NCBI GenBank assembly: GCA_963778385.1
Contig: CAVZUA010000049.1
Span: 53,845-117,844, forward strand
DNA: 64,000 nt
Source of the DNA: DATARH01 sp963778385
GTDB taxonomy: Bacteria; Pseudomonadota; Alphaproteobacteria; ATCC43930; CGMCC-115725
Reading direction: 5' to 3'
Shown in pieces: positions 36,982-45,372 of the stretch (within the stretch, counting starts at the first letter, position 1; every line of letters begins with the position of its first letter). A program made the translations under genes and the position numbers. The notes under the pieces were generated by a model that had not been told where the DNA came from, searched no databases, and saw only the letters and a list, made by a program, of their open reading frames with translations.

Positions 36982-37920
36982 CTATTCCGCGGCGCCCTTG
37001 CGGTAGTCGTAATTCTTGTTGAGCCGATCCATCAGATAGTCGCCGTAGCGGACCGGCTCGTAGCGCGGCGGATTGCCGGGACCAGCGCAGGTCGGCAGGC
37101 ATTCGATCACTGCATCCGTGTCGGTGTCGAAAAAGAACGGCAGCGAGAAGCGGTCGCGGGCAGCGCGGTCGTTGACCACCCTATGGGGGGTCGAGACAAA
37201 CCGGTCATTGGTCCAACGCGCCAGCATGTCCGCGACATTAAGCACGAAGGTCCCCGGCAACGGCGCGGCATCGATCCAGCCGCCATCCCGCCGGCGCACT
37301 TGCAAACCGCCGCTCGCGTCCTGCGCCAACAGCGTGATAATTCCGTAATCGGTATGCGGCGCCGAGCCGAACTGGTCGTCGCCAGCCGCCGCGGGGTGCG
37401 TCGGGTAGCGGAGCAGCCGCAGGAACGTGGTCGGATTTGCGAAATGGCGGTCGAGCGCCGTTTCCTCCAGCGCCAACGCGGTCGCGATCAGGTGGATGAT
37501 CGCCCGCGCCACGCGCTCGGCCTCCGCGCGGTAGGCCTCGATCGCCGGGCGGAACTCCGGCAGCCAGTGCGGCCATTGGTTCGGCCCTTGCAGCGGCCGG
37601 CCGACATCCTCGCGCCCCGGCTCGTGCATGATCATCAGGCTTTCGCTGAGATTGGGGCGGGTGACGCGCGCGATGCTCGACGTCACCACTGTCGAGGTCG
37701 CCATCGCCATAAAACCGCGATGCCATTCATTGATCGCCAGCGACTGCTTCAGCGCCTCCGGCGACGCGTGAAAGGCGCGCGATGCCGCAAACGCCCTGTC
37801 GATCACGTCCTGCGCCGCGCCATGCCCGGCAATATATGCGAAGCCGATCTCCTCCAGCGCGCGTCCGAGGGCCGCTGCCGCGCCCGGCGTGGCAACGTCG
37901 ATGACCGGCAGCTTTGCCAT
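36982..37920 (-). CDS. 2-oxoglutarate/Fe(II) oxygenase, isopenicillin N synthase family
   Basis: 312 residues. N-terminal DIOX_N: LPVIDVATPGAAAALGRALE, GFAYIAGHGA. Catalytic core with the iron ligands His-x-Asp in SAPHTDYGIITLLAQDASGG and distal His in FVSTPHRVVND, and the 2OG-binding Arg-x-Ser in DRFSLPFFFD. Typical relatives act on small molecules or in plant-type hormone pathways; the substrate here is unknown. Encoded downstream of a 6PGDH-like dehydrogenase, with a palindromic repeat in the 99-bp spacer. Confidence 0.9.
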   Translation of the reverse strand: MAKLPVIDVATPGAAAALGRALEEIGFAYIAGHGAAQDVIDRAFAASRAFHASPEALKQSLAINEWHRGFMAMATSTVVTSSIARVTRPNLSESLMIMHEPGREDVGRPLQGPNQWPHWLPEFRPAIEAYRAEAERVARAIIHLIATALALEETALDRHFANPTTFLRLLRYPTHPAAAGDDQFGSAPHTDYGIITLLAQDASGGLQVRRRDGGWIDAAPLPGTFVLNVADMLARWTNDRFVSTPHRVVNDRAARDRFSLPFFFDTDTDAVIECLPTCAGPGNPPRYEPVRYGDYLMDRLNKNYDYRKGAAE

Positions 37921-37923
37921 GAC

Positions 37924-38020
37924 CCCACCCTAACCCTCCCCTGCTAGCGGGGGAGGGGATTCTTACGGAGCGCCTTAATACTCCCTCCCCCGCTAGCGGG
38001 GGAGGGCCGGGGTGGGGGTT
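37924..38020. repeat. Intergenic palindromic repeat pair (family C)
   Basis: Two copies of the CCCTCCCC-GCTAGC-GGGGAGGG palindrome, 25 bp apart, with outer arms CCCCACCCTAACCCTCCCC and GGGGAGGGCCGGGGTGGGGG, so the whole unit is an inverted repeat of inverted repeats. It reaches the stop codon of the upstream dehydrogenase. Confidence 0.75.
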
Positions 38021-38880
38021 TATCCCGCCCGTCCCAGCACCTTGTCCAAAGTCCGGATCGCGTTGTCGTCGCCGGGCGCCTTGTCGGCGTCCGCCGCCGC
38101 AAGAAATTCGTAGAGCCGGGCAATGCCCTTGTACATGTCGCTCGACGGCGCGTTGGCGTCGAGGAAGTCGGAAATCTCCTCCATCTCGCCGACCCAGCGA
38201 TAGGCCTTGTCGTACATCCCGGGGATGCCCCGTTTCATCCGCGCCAGCATCTCGGGCTGCGACGACGACAGCTCGGCGATCAGCGCCTCGGCGCAGCCGA
38301 AGCGCGCCGCGCCGAGCAGCATCGCCGCGGCGATCGCGGTCGTTCCTTTGGTGATCCCCGCATAGGACATCTTCAGCCCCGAGGCCGCGCCGATCGGCCC
38401 GGCGATGATCCGCCAGTCGATGCCGTACTCGGCGATCGCCTCGGTACGTTCGGCCTGCGATCCCGACGCATAGATCGCCGGGCTGTAACCTTCGCGCGGC
38501 GGCCCGCCGATAATGCCGCCGTCGACAAAGGCGGCGCCGGTCGGCTCGACGATCGCGGCGATGCGCTCGGCGGTCTGCGGGCTGACCGCGTTGCAATCGA
38601 CATAGACAGGCTTCACCGGCAGCGATTGCAGCGCCGGTGCCAGCCGCGAGGCCAGCGCCTCGGCCTGGTCGGGCGGCAGGATCGACAGGAAATAATCCGC
38701 TCCCGACAGCAATTCGCGCTCGTCAGCGGCAGGCCGCATGCCCGCCGCCTTGGCGCGGGTCGCGCTGGCCGCGCTGCGCCCGGAGAGCAAGGTGCGGACG
38801 CTGGCGCCGCGTTCATTGAGCCGTTTGCCGACCCCAGCGCCCATCGTCCCCTGAGCCATGATTGCGATCGTAACGCCCAT
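38020..38880 (-). CDS. NAD(P)-binding dehydrogenase, 6-phosphogluconate/beta-hydroxyacid type with DUF1932 domain
   Basis: 286 residues. Rossmann motif MGVTIAIMAQGTMGAGVGKR, where the usual GxGxMG reads AQGTMG; DYFLSILPPDQAEAL and VYVDCNAVSPQTAERIAAIV follow. FVDGGIIGGPPREGYSPAIY is the substrate-side loop with the GGP motif, and KMSYAGITKGTTAIAAAMLL carries the catalytic Lys region. The C-terminal helical domain matches DUF1932. The substrate is unknown; co-orientation with the 2OG oxygenase may indicate one pathway. Confidence 0.85.
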   Translation of the reverse strand: MGVTIAIMAQGTMGAGVGKRLNERGASVRTLLSGRSAASATRAKAAGMRPAADERELLSGADYFLSILPPDQAEALASRLAPALQSLPVKPVYVDCNAVSPQTAERIAAIVEPTGAAFVDGGIIGGPPREGYSPAIYASGSQAERTEAIAEYGIDWRIIAGPIGAASGLKMSYAGITKGTTAIAAAMLLGAARFGCAEALIAELSSSQPEMLARMKRGIPGMYDKAYRWVGEMEEISDFLDANAPSSDMYKGIARLYEFLAAADADKAPGDDNAIRTLDKVLGRAG

Positions 38881-38962
38881 TGGCGGTCTCCGGCGAATAA
38901 GGAAGGAAGTTGCGAATAGCCTAACCCGAAGCCGCAGTGATGGCGAGCGGTCGAACGGCGGG

Positions 38963-38983
38963 TTATTGCCTCTCCAGCAATAA
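38963..38983. promoter_or_regulatory. Inverted repeat upstream of small exported protein
   Basis: TTATTGC-CTCTCCA-GCAATAA, perfect 7-bp arms with a 7-nt centre, in the intergenic region between the divergent dehydrogenase and the Gly/Ala-rich exported protein. Could be an operator or an RNA hairpin. Confidence 0.35.
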
Positions 38984-39141
38984 TGGACTGCAACAATTTG
39001 TGACAGAGCTGCAAGTCTATCTTACACTAAATCCAATAGACGACTGGGGATCAAATTATCTTCGTGGTGTTTGTCGGTAGTGAGAATGGTCGTTCCGGGC
39101 GCCGACAGCAAGCGACTGGAGCGTTTATAAGGAGAACGGCG

Positions 39142-39426
39142 ATGAAGACCATAAAAGTAGTCAGCGCTATTGCACTTGCCGCCGGTATGGCGCTTGCCGC
39201 CCCGGCTTTTGCTCAGAGCCCCGACCCGGCGGCAAACGCCGTCGCGGGCGGCACCGGCGGCGCCGCGACCGGCGCGGTGATCGGCTGCATCGTGACGATC
39301 CCGATCGGCTGCGCGCCAGGCGCGGCGGTTGGCGCCGCGGTCGGCGGCGGTGTCGGTGCCGCCGGCGGCGTGGCGAGCACCCCGGCCTATGCGCCGCCGC
39401 CCCCGCCACCCGCTTATTATCGCTAA
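39142..39426 (+). CDS. Small exported Gly/Ala-rich protein (94 aa)
   Basis: Signal peptide MKTIKVVSAIALAAGMALAA with cleavage after AFAQ. The mature part has a glycine-zipper-like stretch GGAATGAVIGCIVTIPIGCA (two Cys) and GAAVGGGVGAAGG, then a Pro-rich end YAPPPPPPAYYR. Glycine zippers of this kind associate with membranes; the function is unknown. AAGGAG lies 8 bp before the ATG, and a strong terminator follows, so it is monocistronic. Confidence 0.82.
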   Translation: MKTIKVVSAIALAAGMALAAPAFAQSPDPAANAVAGGTGGAATGAVIGCIVTIPIGCAPGAAVGAAVGGGVGAAGGVASTPAYAPPPPPPAYYR

Positions 39427-39453
39427 GCCCCGCTCAAGAAGGGCACAAACCAG

Positions 39454-39484
39454 CCGGCCCGGTTTTTAACCGGGCCGGTTTTTT
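39454..39484 (+). terminator. Rho-independent terminator
   Basis: Stem CCGGCCCGGT / ACCGGGCCGG (10 bp) with a short TTTTA-type loop and a run of six T at the 3' end. It closes the 94-residue exported protein gene. Confidence 0.9.
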
Positions 39485-39503
39485 GTTGCCTGATTGCGCA
39501 CGC

Positions 39504-39605
39504 ACCCCCACCCCGACCCTCCCCCCGCTAGCGGGGGGAGGGAGCTAATGAAAGCTCAGACACGATTCCCTCCCCCGCTAGCGGGGGAGGGTTAGGGTAG
39601 GGGTT
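39504..39605. repeat. Intergenic palindromic repeat pair (family C)
   Basis: Two CCCTCCCCC-GCTAGC-GGGGGAGGG palindromes separated by GCTAATGAAAGCTCAGACAC, flanked by CCCCCACCCCGACC and GGTTAGGGTAGGGGTT. Same architecture as 37924-38020 and 45373-45475. Confidence 0.75.
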
Positions 39606-39636
39606 GAAGTGGCAATGCCGCTGAAAAGCGTTGCGG

Positions 39637-41361
39637 CTAATCCGCTGCCGCGCGTGGCTTGTCGCGCGCTTCGGCAACCACCTCGCGCAGCCGAGCGACG
39701 CTGTAGCGCTGGCAGAAATCGCCAAAGCTCTCCCCCGGCTCGCGCTCCGCCGCGAACACGCCGAACAGCGGGTCGAGCACATCAGCCACCTCGCCAAGCC
39801 GAATGCGCTCGGCCACGACTTCATTGAGCCGCGTGCCCTCGAAATCACCGCCGACATAGATCGAGTAGTAGCCGGGGATGCGCCCGACGATGCCGATATC
39901 CCCGCTATACGGTCGTGCGCAGCCGTTCGGGCAGCCGGTGATGCGGATCGACACGCGCTCCTGTTCGATACCCCAGCGCGTCATGCGCTCGACGATCTCC
40001 GAGACCATCATGTCGCGCACCCGCTCGGCCTCGGTCAGCGCCAAACCGCAGGTCGGCAGCGCCGGGCAGGCGAGCGCCCAGCGCTCCGCCGGCGTCATGT
40101 CCGCCGCAAAACGTACGCCGTAGGCACGCAGCTTCGCCTCGATCGCGTCGCGGTCGCCGGCGTCGATCTCGGACAGAAGGATATCCTGGCTCGGCATCAG
40201 GATCGGGTCGACGCCGTATTCGGCGACGATCTCGCGCAGCGCGGTGCGCAGCTTCGCCCGCGCGTCATCGACGATGCGGCCGCTGGAAACCGGCAGCCCG
40301 AGATAAAGCCGGCCGTCGCCCTGCTCGTGCCAGCCGAGATGGTCCGGCACTTGAAACCGCGCCATCGGCCGCGCCGGCGCCAGCGTCTTGCCGAGGTCTT
40401 CCGACAGCCGCTCGCGCGCCCATTCCTCGCCGCGCTCGGCGATGACGTATTTCAGCCGCGCATGCCGACGGTTTGTGCGATCGCCCCAATCGCGATGCAG
40501 CCGCACCACCGCCTTGGCCGCGTCGACCAGCTCGTGCGGCTCGACAAAGCACACCGCCGTCGCCATGCGGGGATAGGTCTCGGGCTTGTTGTGCGTCGCG
40601 CCGTGCCCGCCACCGAGGAAGAAATTATAGCCGGCCAGTTCGCCGGCTTCCCACAACGCGACGATGCCGAGATCGTTGGTCAGCACGTCGATCGTGTTGT
40701 CCTCGGGCAGAGCGAGGCCGATCTTGAACTTGCGCGGCAGGTAACGGTCCCGGTAGAGCGGGTCGGGCGCCTCGCCGGCTCCCTGCGCCTCGCTCCACGG
40801 TTCGCCGTCGACCCAGATCTCCTTGTAGGCGCCGCTGGTCGGCAGCAAGGCCGAGCCGAGCAGCCGGGCATCGGCCTCCAGCCGGTCATGCACCTTGTCG
40901 CGGATCGGCGCCGGCGAGGTGGTCACCGTGCGGACCACGTCGCCGCAGGCGGCGAGCGTCGTCATCAGCCCGGCATTGATCTCGCCCATTGCCTGTTTCA
41001 GGCCGGATTTGACCACGCCATGAAACTGGATCGACTGCCGGGTCGTCACCCGCAGCGAGCTGTCGGCATAGGCGCCGGCGATCTTGTCGAGCGCGAGATA
41101 CTGTTCGGCCTTGAGCCGGCCGCCGGGAATGCGCACCCGCACCATGAGCTGGTAGTGCTTCGATTCGCCCGCCTGCTTCAGCTCGGTGGCGCTGTCGCGG
41201 TCATACCCCTGGTAAATTCCGTGAAATTTGAGCAGCGAGTAGCCCTCGCCGTCAAACGGCGTCGCCGTGTCGGCGAGGTCGCGCGCGAGATGGCCGCGCA
41301 ACTGGCGGCTCTGCTGTTTGACCGCCTCGGCCTTGGAGATTTTCTCGATAACCCCAACCAC
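39637..41361 (-). CDS. cysI: Sulfite reductase hemoprotein subunit (CysI type)
   Basis: Six-electron reduction of sulfite to sulfide with siroheme and a [4Fe-4S] cluster. 574 residues. Cluster cysteines lie in ACPALPTCGLALTEAERV (Cys432, Cys438) and TGCPNGCARP (Cys477, Cys481), almost the numbering of E. coli CysI; siroheme-binding basic residues appear in RVTTRQSIQFHGV. The start is taken as GTG 41361 because GGAGGG precedes it by 7 bp, while the ATG 36 bp upstream has no Shine-Dalgarno. No flavoprotein partner is nearby. It is next to metZ, linking sulfide supply to methionine synthesis. Confidence 0.92.
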   Translation of the reverse strand: MVGVIEKISKAEAVKQQSRQLRGHLARDLADTATPFDGEGYSLLKFHGIYQGYDRDSATELKQAGESKHYQLMVRVRIPGGRLKAEQYLALDKIAGAYADSSLRVTTRQSIQFHGVVKSGLKQAMGEINAGLMTTLAACGDVVRTVTTSPAPIRDKVHDRLEADARLLGSALLPTSGAYKEIWVDGEPWSEAQGAGEAPDPLYRDRYLPRKFKIGLALPEDNTIDVLTNDLGIVALWEAGELAGYNFFLGGGHGATHNKPETYPRMATAVCFVEPHELVDAAKAVVRLHRDWGDRTNRRHARLKYVIAERGEEWARERLSEDLGKTLAPARPMARFQVPDHLGWHEQGDGRLYLGLPVSSGRIVDDARAKLRTALREIVAEYGVDPILMPSQDILLSEIDAGDRDAIEAKLRAYGVRFAADMTPAERWALACPALPTCGLALTEAERVRDMMVSEIVERMTRWGIEQERVSIRITGCPNGCARPYSGDIGIVGRIPGYYSIYVGGDFEGTRLNEVVAERIRLGEVADVLDPLFGVFAAEREPGESFGDFCQRYSVARLREVVAEARDKPRAAAD

Positions 41362-41479
41362 GTCGCCGCCCTCCAGCGTGCAGGCGGATAATACCATCCA
41401 CCGACGTGATTCAGATATTCACACATCTTAGGAATGTCAATTTTTCATTATTTCACATTTGTATATAGCAATTTGGAAA

Positions 41480-41522
41480 CGTCATTCCGGGATGCCACGA
41501 AGTGGCAGACCCGGAATGACGC
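41480..41522. repeat. Intergenic hairpin repeat (family D, short)
   Basis: CGTCATTCCGGG / CCCGGAATGACG outer stem (12 bp) with inner GCCAC-GAA-GTGGC. It sits between metZ (3' end) and cysI and probably forms a stable mRNA hairpin; no T-run follows. Confidence 0.75.
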
Positions 41523-41536
41523 GCGAAAAGCCGTGC

Positions 41537-42742
41537 CTAAACCTCCGCCAGCGCCCGATTGAGATCGGCGATCAGGTCGCGCTGGCCTTCGAGCCCGGCG
41601 GACAGCCGCACCAGCGAGTCACCGATGCCGAGCGCGGCGCGTTCTTCCGGTTTCAGCCGGGAGTGCGTTGTCGTCGCCGGGTGGGTGACGATGCTCTTCG
41701 TGTCGCCGAGATTGTTCGAGATGTCGACGATCCGCAGCGCATCCATAAAGCGGAAGCAGGCATCCTTGTCGCCGGCGATGTCGAAGCACACGACGCTGCC
41801 CCCCAGTGTCATCTGCCGCTTCGCCAGCTCGTGCTGCGGATGGCTCGGCAGGCCCGGATACAGAACGCGGGTGATTTTCGGGTGGGTTTCGAGATGCCGG
41901 GCGATGGCTTCGGCGGTGCGACAATGCCGCTCGACGCGCAGTTCCAGGGTTTCGAGGCTCTTCAGCAGGAGCCAGGCGTTGAACGGCGACAGCGACGGTC
42001 CGGTATGCCGATAGAACTGGCCGAGATCGTTCTTCAGGTAGTCGTTGCTGCACAAGATCGCGCCGCCGAGCGCCCTGCCCTGGCCGTCGATATGCTTGGT
42101 CGCCGAATAGACGACAACATCGGCACCATGCTGCAGCGGCTTTTGCAGCAGCGGGGTCGCGAACACGTTGTCGACGACAAAAATGCCGCCGGCGCGGTGC
42201 GTCAGGCGCGCCACCTCGGTGAGGTCGATGATCTCCATGGCCGGGTTGGACGGGCTCTCGCAGAACGTCACCTTGACCTCACGGCCGATCGCCGCCTCCC
42301 AGGCGGATAGGTCGCGGCCGTCGACCAGGGTGGTCTGGATCCCCCAGCGCGGCAGCAGCTCGGTGATGATGTAGTTGCACGAGCCGAACAGCGCCCGGCT
42401 CGCCACCACCTTGTCGCCCGCGCGCAGCTTGCACAGCAGCGCGGCAAATACCGCCGCCATGCCGCTTGCCGTCGCGCGGCAGGCCTCGGCGCCTTCGAGC
42501 AGCCGCAGCCGATCCTCGAACATCTGCACGGTCGGGTTGCGGTAGCGCGAATACAGAAAGCGCTGGCTGTCGTCCTTGAAGGCCGCCTCAGCCTCGGCCG
42601 CGCTGCCGTAGACAAAGCCCGACGTCAGGTAGAGCGCCTCGCAGGTCTCGTCAAAGCCGCTGCGCATCGCCCCGCCGCGCACCAGGATGGTCGATTGCTC
42701 GGCTTCCGCCGCGATCTCGGGAGGCAGGACTTGCTTGGTCAC
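41537..42742 (-). CDS. metZ: O-succinylhomoserine sulfhydrylase
   Basis: PLP enzyme making homocysteine directly from O-succinylhomoserine and sulfide. 401 residues. Seen: ALYLTSGFVYGSAAEAEAAF, YSRYRNPTVQMFEDRLRLLE, ATASGMAAVFAALL, FVVDNVFATPLLQKPLQHGA, and the PLP-lysine site VVYSATKHIDGQGRALGG. NNLGDTKSIVTHPATTTHSR closes the active site. GTG 42742 is chosen: GGAG lies 7 bp upstream, whereas the ATG at 42823 is inside the attenuator. Expression is under the SAM-II riboswitch upstream. MetZ is preferred over MetB by motif and riboswitch context. Confidence 0.93.
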   Translation of the reverse strand: MTKQVLPPEIAAEAEQSTILVRGGAMRSGFDETCEALYLTSGFVYGSAAEAEAAFKDDSQRFLYSRYRNPTVQMFEDRLRLLEGAEACRATASGMAAVFAALLCKLRAGDKVVASRALFGSCNYIITELLPRWGIQTTLVDGRDLSAWEAAIGREVKVTFCESPSNPAMEIIDLTEVARLTHRAGGIFVVDNVFATPLLQKPLQHGADVVVYSATKHIDGQGRALGGAILCSNDYLKNDLGQFYRHTGPSLSPFNAWLLLKSLETLELRVERHCRTAEAIARHLETHPKITRVLYPGLPSHPQHELAKRQMTLGGSVVCFDIAGDKDACFRFMDALRIVDISNNLGDTKSIVTHPATTTHSRLKPEERAALGIGDSLVRLSAGLEGQRDLIADLNRALAEV

Positions 42743-42787
42743 GGGCACGCTCCTTCTGTCTGTCCTGGAGCCGCCGACCCGGGCAAC

Positions 42788-42820
42788 AAAAAAACCCGGA
42801 CCGGAGGCCAGGGTTTTTGT
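42788..42820 (-). terminator. Attenuator terminator between SAM-II riboswitch and metZ
   Basis: On the minus strand a hairpin with arms AAAACCCTGG and CCGGGTTTT followed by a run of seven T. It starts about 10 nt after the riboswitch pseudoknot and precedes the metZ Shine-Dalgarno, fitting SAM-dependent premature termination. The stem has one mismatch. Confidence 0.65.
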
Positions 42821-42829
42821 CAAATCCCC

Positions 42830-42889
42830 GACCTTTTAGCGCTTTATTTAACGTGGCGCGCAAGCCGGTCGGCTCAAATCACCACGGAA
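42830..42889 (-). promoter_or_regulatory. SAM-II riboswitch (metA motif) controlling metZ
   Basis: Minus-strand sequence contains CGTGGTGATTTGAGCCGACC, then GGCTTGCGCGCCACG, then TTAAATAAAGCGCTAAAAGG. This matches the SAM-II consensus: P1 stem CGTGG / CCACG around GATTTG...GCTTGC, and the 3' pseudoknot strand GCTAAA(A)AGG. In alphaproteobacteria this class controls metA, metX and metZ. It lies about 90 bp upstream of the metZ start. Confidence 0.93.
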
Positions 42890-42956
42890 CGCGCTGTGAC
42901 TACGCGACCTCGCGAGTGCTGTCAAGTTCGGACTGCCGATGCGCAACACGATCCGG

Positions 42957-42980
42957 CGGCAACCGCACGTGCGGTTGCCG
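42957..42980. promoter_or_regulatory. 24-bp perfect palindrome upstream of the SAM-II leader
   Basis: CGGCAACCGCAC followed directly by its exact reverse complement GTGCGGTTGCCG. No T-run adjoins. It lies about 70 bp upstream of the riboswitch, in the 43.0 kb spacer that otherwise shows no gene; it could be an operator for metZ or a hairpin at the 3' end of a transcript coming from the DUF2000 gene. Confidence 0.45.
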
Positions 42981-43125
42981 GGTCGATGGTGATATCGATG
43001 ATGGCCTGGCCGCGCGACATCGACGCCACCGTCAGCGTTCACACAATGTGCCGCAAGCGAAGGGCGGCATCACCCTCGGCGAACAGACTCGAATACCGTC
43101 GAACAGTGTCACGCCGCGCGGCGGC

Positions 43126-43536
43126 TCAATCGAGGAACTTCAGTCCGCCGGTGATCTTGTCGATCGTCTTGCGGTCCGCGTGCAGCCCGAGCCCGACCAG
43201 GTCGAGCGCCTCCGTCGCATGCTTCGCGATCTCGGCGCGGTTATCGACATCGTTGGCGGTCTTGAACAGCGGCTCGGTATAGACCGCGACCCGCAGGTTG
43301 CGGGTGATCGCCCGCTGGTGGCTGCGCGCCAGCTCCGCTGACGTCGCGGCGTAGACGAATACCGGCTCGCGGATCAGCGGCGTATAGAGGCGCGCGGTGG
43401 CGTCTCGGTAGAGTTCGCCGACGATCTCCGGAAAAAACCCGGCCAGCCCGCCGGCGAGGAACGCGGCGACATTGGCGATCTGCCAACGCGCGAGATCGGG
43501 GCGCAGCAGAATTGCGGTCTTGGTTTCGTATCGCAT
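43126..43536 (-). CDS. DUF2000 family protein
   Basis: 136 residues: MRYETKTAILLRPDLARWQI, NVAAFLAGGLAGFFPEIVGE, YRDATARLYTPLIREPVFVY, ELARSHQRAITRNLRVAVYT, then FKTANDVDNRAEIAK. This pattern matches DUF2000, a small PTH2-like fold of unknown activity that is often paired with an AraC regulator. An ATG 9 bp upstream (MPGMRYETK) is an alternative start. It is divergent from the AraC gene with 49 bp between starts. Confidence 0.8.
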   Translation of the reverse strand: MRYETKTAILLRPDLARWQIANVAAFLAGGLAGFFPEIVGELYRDATARLYTPLIREPVFVYAATSAELARSHQRAITRNLRVAVYTEPLFKTANDVDNRAEIAKHATEALDLVGLGLHADRKTIDKITGGLKFLD

Positions 43537-43585
43537 GCCGGGCATGGTAGCGATCGCCGCAGCTGCGCTTCTTGAACGTTCGTGC

Positions 43586-44428
43586 ATGGCCTCCGCCGGT
43601 TCCCCTCGTGCTGATTTCATCGCGACCGACCATCCCTACCCCGGCATCCAGCGCTTGCGCGCCGGGTTCTTCGGTCATGCCTACGACCCGCACCGTCACG
43701 AAACCTACGCGATCGGCGTCACCGAGCACGGCATTCAGGCCTTCCGTTATCGCGGGATCGAGTGCGCCAGCACGAACGGCATGAGCATTGTGCTGCATCC
43801 CGACGAGCTGCATGACGGCCACGCCGTCGCCCCCGACGGTTTTGTCTATCGCATGCTGTATATCGACGCGGCGCTGATCGGCGCGGCCCTCAAACATGCG
43901 GCGCTGCCCTTTGTCGCCGACGCTGTCGGCCCGGACCCGGCTCTCGTCGCGGCGCTCGACGAAGCCTTCGAGGGTTTTCCCGATCGTTTCACCAGCCTTG
44001 CCGGCGCCGGGATCGTCGGCGCCGTCGCCGACCGGCTGGCCCGCCGGGCCGGCCACCGATCCGGTGCTCGTCCGGCGAATGACTACGGCGGGCACCTCGA
44101 CCGCGCGCGCGATCGGCTCGACGCCGCGACCGATCTCTCCGCCACCGCCGAGGACCTCGAAGCGGCAAGCGGTCTCGACCGTTACACGCTCGCCCGCGCC
44201 TTTCGCGCGCGTTTCGGGACCTCGCCGCATCGCTATCTGGTTGGCCGCCGGCTGCAGCTCGTCAAGGAGGCGATCGGCGCCGGCGAACCGCTCGCCGAGA
44301 CGGCGATCGCCGGCGGTTTTGCCGACCAGAGCCACATGACGCGGCATTTCAAGGCGCGTTTCGGCCTGACCCCCGGCCGCTACGCGCAGCTACTGCGCCA
44401 ATCCGACCGGAGCGCCGGCCATGCCTAG
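43586..44428 (+). CDS. AraC family transcriptional regulator
   Basis: 280 residues. N-terminal cupin sensing domain with FGHAYDPHRHETYAIGVTEH (metal- or ligand-facing His cluster) and FRYRGIECAS...VLHPDELHDG. The C-terminal domain has the two HTH motifs: ATAEDLEAASGLDRYTLARAF and the AraC signature AIAGGFADQSHMTRHFKARF-GLTPGRY. Divergent with DUF2000 and overlapping the next gene, a TRAP-type binding protein, by 8 bp, which suggests it senses that protein's ligand or its bound form. Confidence 0.88.
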   Translation: MASAGSPRADFIATDHPYPGIQRLRAGFFGHAYDPHRHETYAIGVTEHGIQAFRYRGIECASTNGMSIVLHPDELHDGHAVAPDGFVYRMLYIDAALIGAALKHAALPFVADAVGPDPALVAALDEAFEGFPDRFTSLAGAGIVGAVADRLARRAGHRSGARPANDYGGHLDRARDRLDAATDLSATAEDLEAASGLDRYTLARAFRARFGTSPHRYLVGRRLQLVKEAIGAGEPLAETAIAGGFADQSHMTRHFKARFGLTPGRYAQLLRQSDRSAGHA

Positions 44429-45353
44429 AACCACGCGCAGCGTCATCCGCTACAAGCTCGGCCTCAACCAGCCGGCGGAAAGCCCGACCGCCAAACGCAT
44501 GGCCGAGATGGCCGAGGCGATCGGCCGCGAGACCGACGGCGGCTTCATCCTCGAAGTCCATCCGGAAAGCCGGCTCGGCCCCGACCCGAAAATGTTCGCC
44601 GACGTGCAGAAGGGCGATCTCGAATTCTATCTCTCGGGCGCGACGCTCGGCGGCATCGCCGCGTCGAGCGCGCTGCCGATGCTGCCCTTTGCGTTCAAGA
44701 GCAGCCGCTCGGTCTTCGCCGCGCTCGACGGCGGCCTCGGCGACGTGATCCGCGGCGAGCTGGCGCGCGCCGGTCTCCGCGCCTTCCGCCACGGCCTGCA
44801 GAACGGCTTCCATCACATCACCACCAGCAATCGGCCGATCCAGACCGCCGCCGACTTTGACCGGCTGAAAATCCGCACGCCCGGCGGCGCGATCGCCACC
44901 GAATTCTTCCAGGCGTTACGGGCCGAGGCCGGGATGGTGCCGTTCAGCGGCATGTACGATGCGCTGAAGACCAAGCGCTTCGACGGCCAGAGCGACCCGC
45001 TCCAGGTCGTGCTCGCGCTCAAGCTCGATGAGGTGCAGACCTATCTGAGCCTCACCGGGCACTGGTGGTCGGGCTTCACCCTGCTGGTCCACAAGGCCGC
45101 GTGGGACGCGCTCCCCGCCGATATCCAATGGGTCGCCGAGCGCAACGTCGAGCTCTACGCGAAACGGCAGCGCGCCGATGTCGAGCGAATCAATGCCGAG
45201 GGCGAAGCGGCGCTGGCCGAACGGGGGATGATCGTCAACCACGCCGATCCCGCGAGCATCCGCGGCCGGCTCGGCGATTTCTATGCCCGCTGGAAGGCGA
45301 AATTCCCACCTCCTACCTGGCGCCTCCTCGAAGCGCACGCGGATGGGTTGTGA
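44421..45353 (+). CDS. DctP-type TRAP solute-binding protein lacking a signal peptide
   Basis: 310 residues. The N terminus MPRTTRSVIRYKLGLNQPAE goes straight into the mature DctP fold with no hydrophobic segment. Family features: ESRLGPDPKMFADVQKGDLE, LPMLPFAFKSSRSVF, FRHGLQNGFHHITTSNRPIQ, FDRLKIRTPGGAIATEFFQA (ligand-binding Arg), GMVPFSGMYDALKTKRFDGQ. No DctQ/DctM membrane genes are nearby. It overlaps the AraC gene by 8 bp. Without export it would be cytoplasmic, possibly a ligand-binding partner of the regulator; alternatively the real start uses a different frame, but none with a signal peptide is seen. Confidence 0.82.
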   Translation: MPRTTRSVIRYKLGLNQPAESPTAKRMAEMAEAIGRETDGGFILEVHPESRLGPDPKMFADVQKGDLEFYLSGATLGGIAASSALPMLPFAFKSSRSVFAALDGGLGDVIRGELARAGLRAFRHGLQNGFHHITTSNRPIQTAADFDRLKIRTPGGAIATEFFQALRAEAGMVPFSGMYDALKTKRFDGQSDPLQVVLALKLDEVQTYLSLTGHWWSGFTLLVHKAAWDALPADIQWVAERNVELYAKRQRADVERINAEGEAALAERGMIVNHADPASIRGRLGDFYARWKAKFPPPTWRLLEAHADGL

Positions 45354-45372
45354 CGATGATCGAACCCACTCC

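Noticed and set aside
42743..42823. ATG start of metZ at 42823
   Set aside because: It would place the first 27 residues inside the attenuator and its Shine-Dalgarno; GTG 42742 has a proper ribosome site and matches family length.
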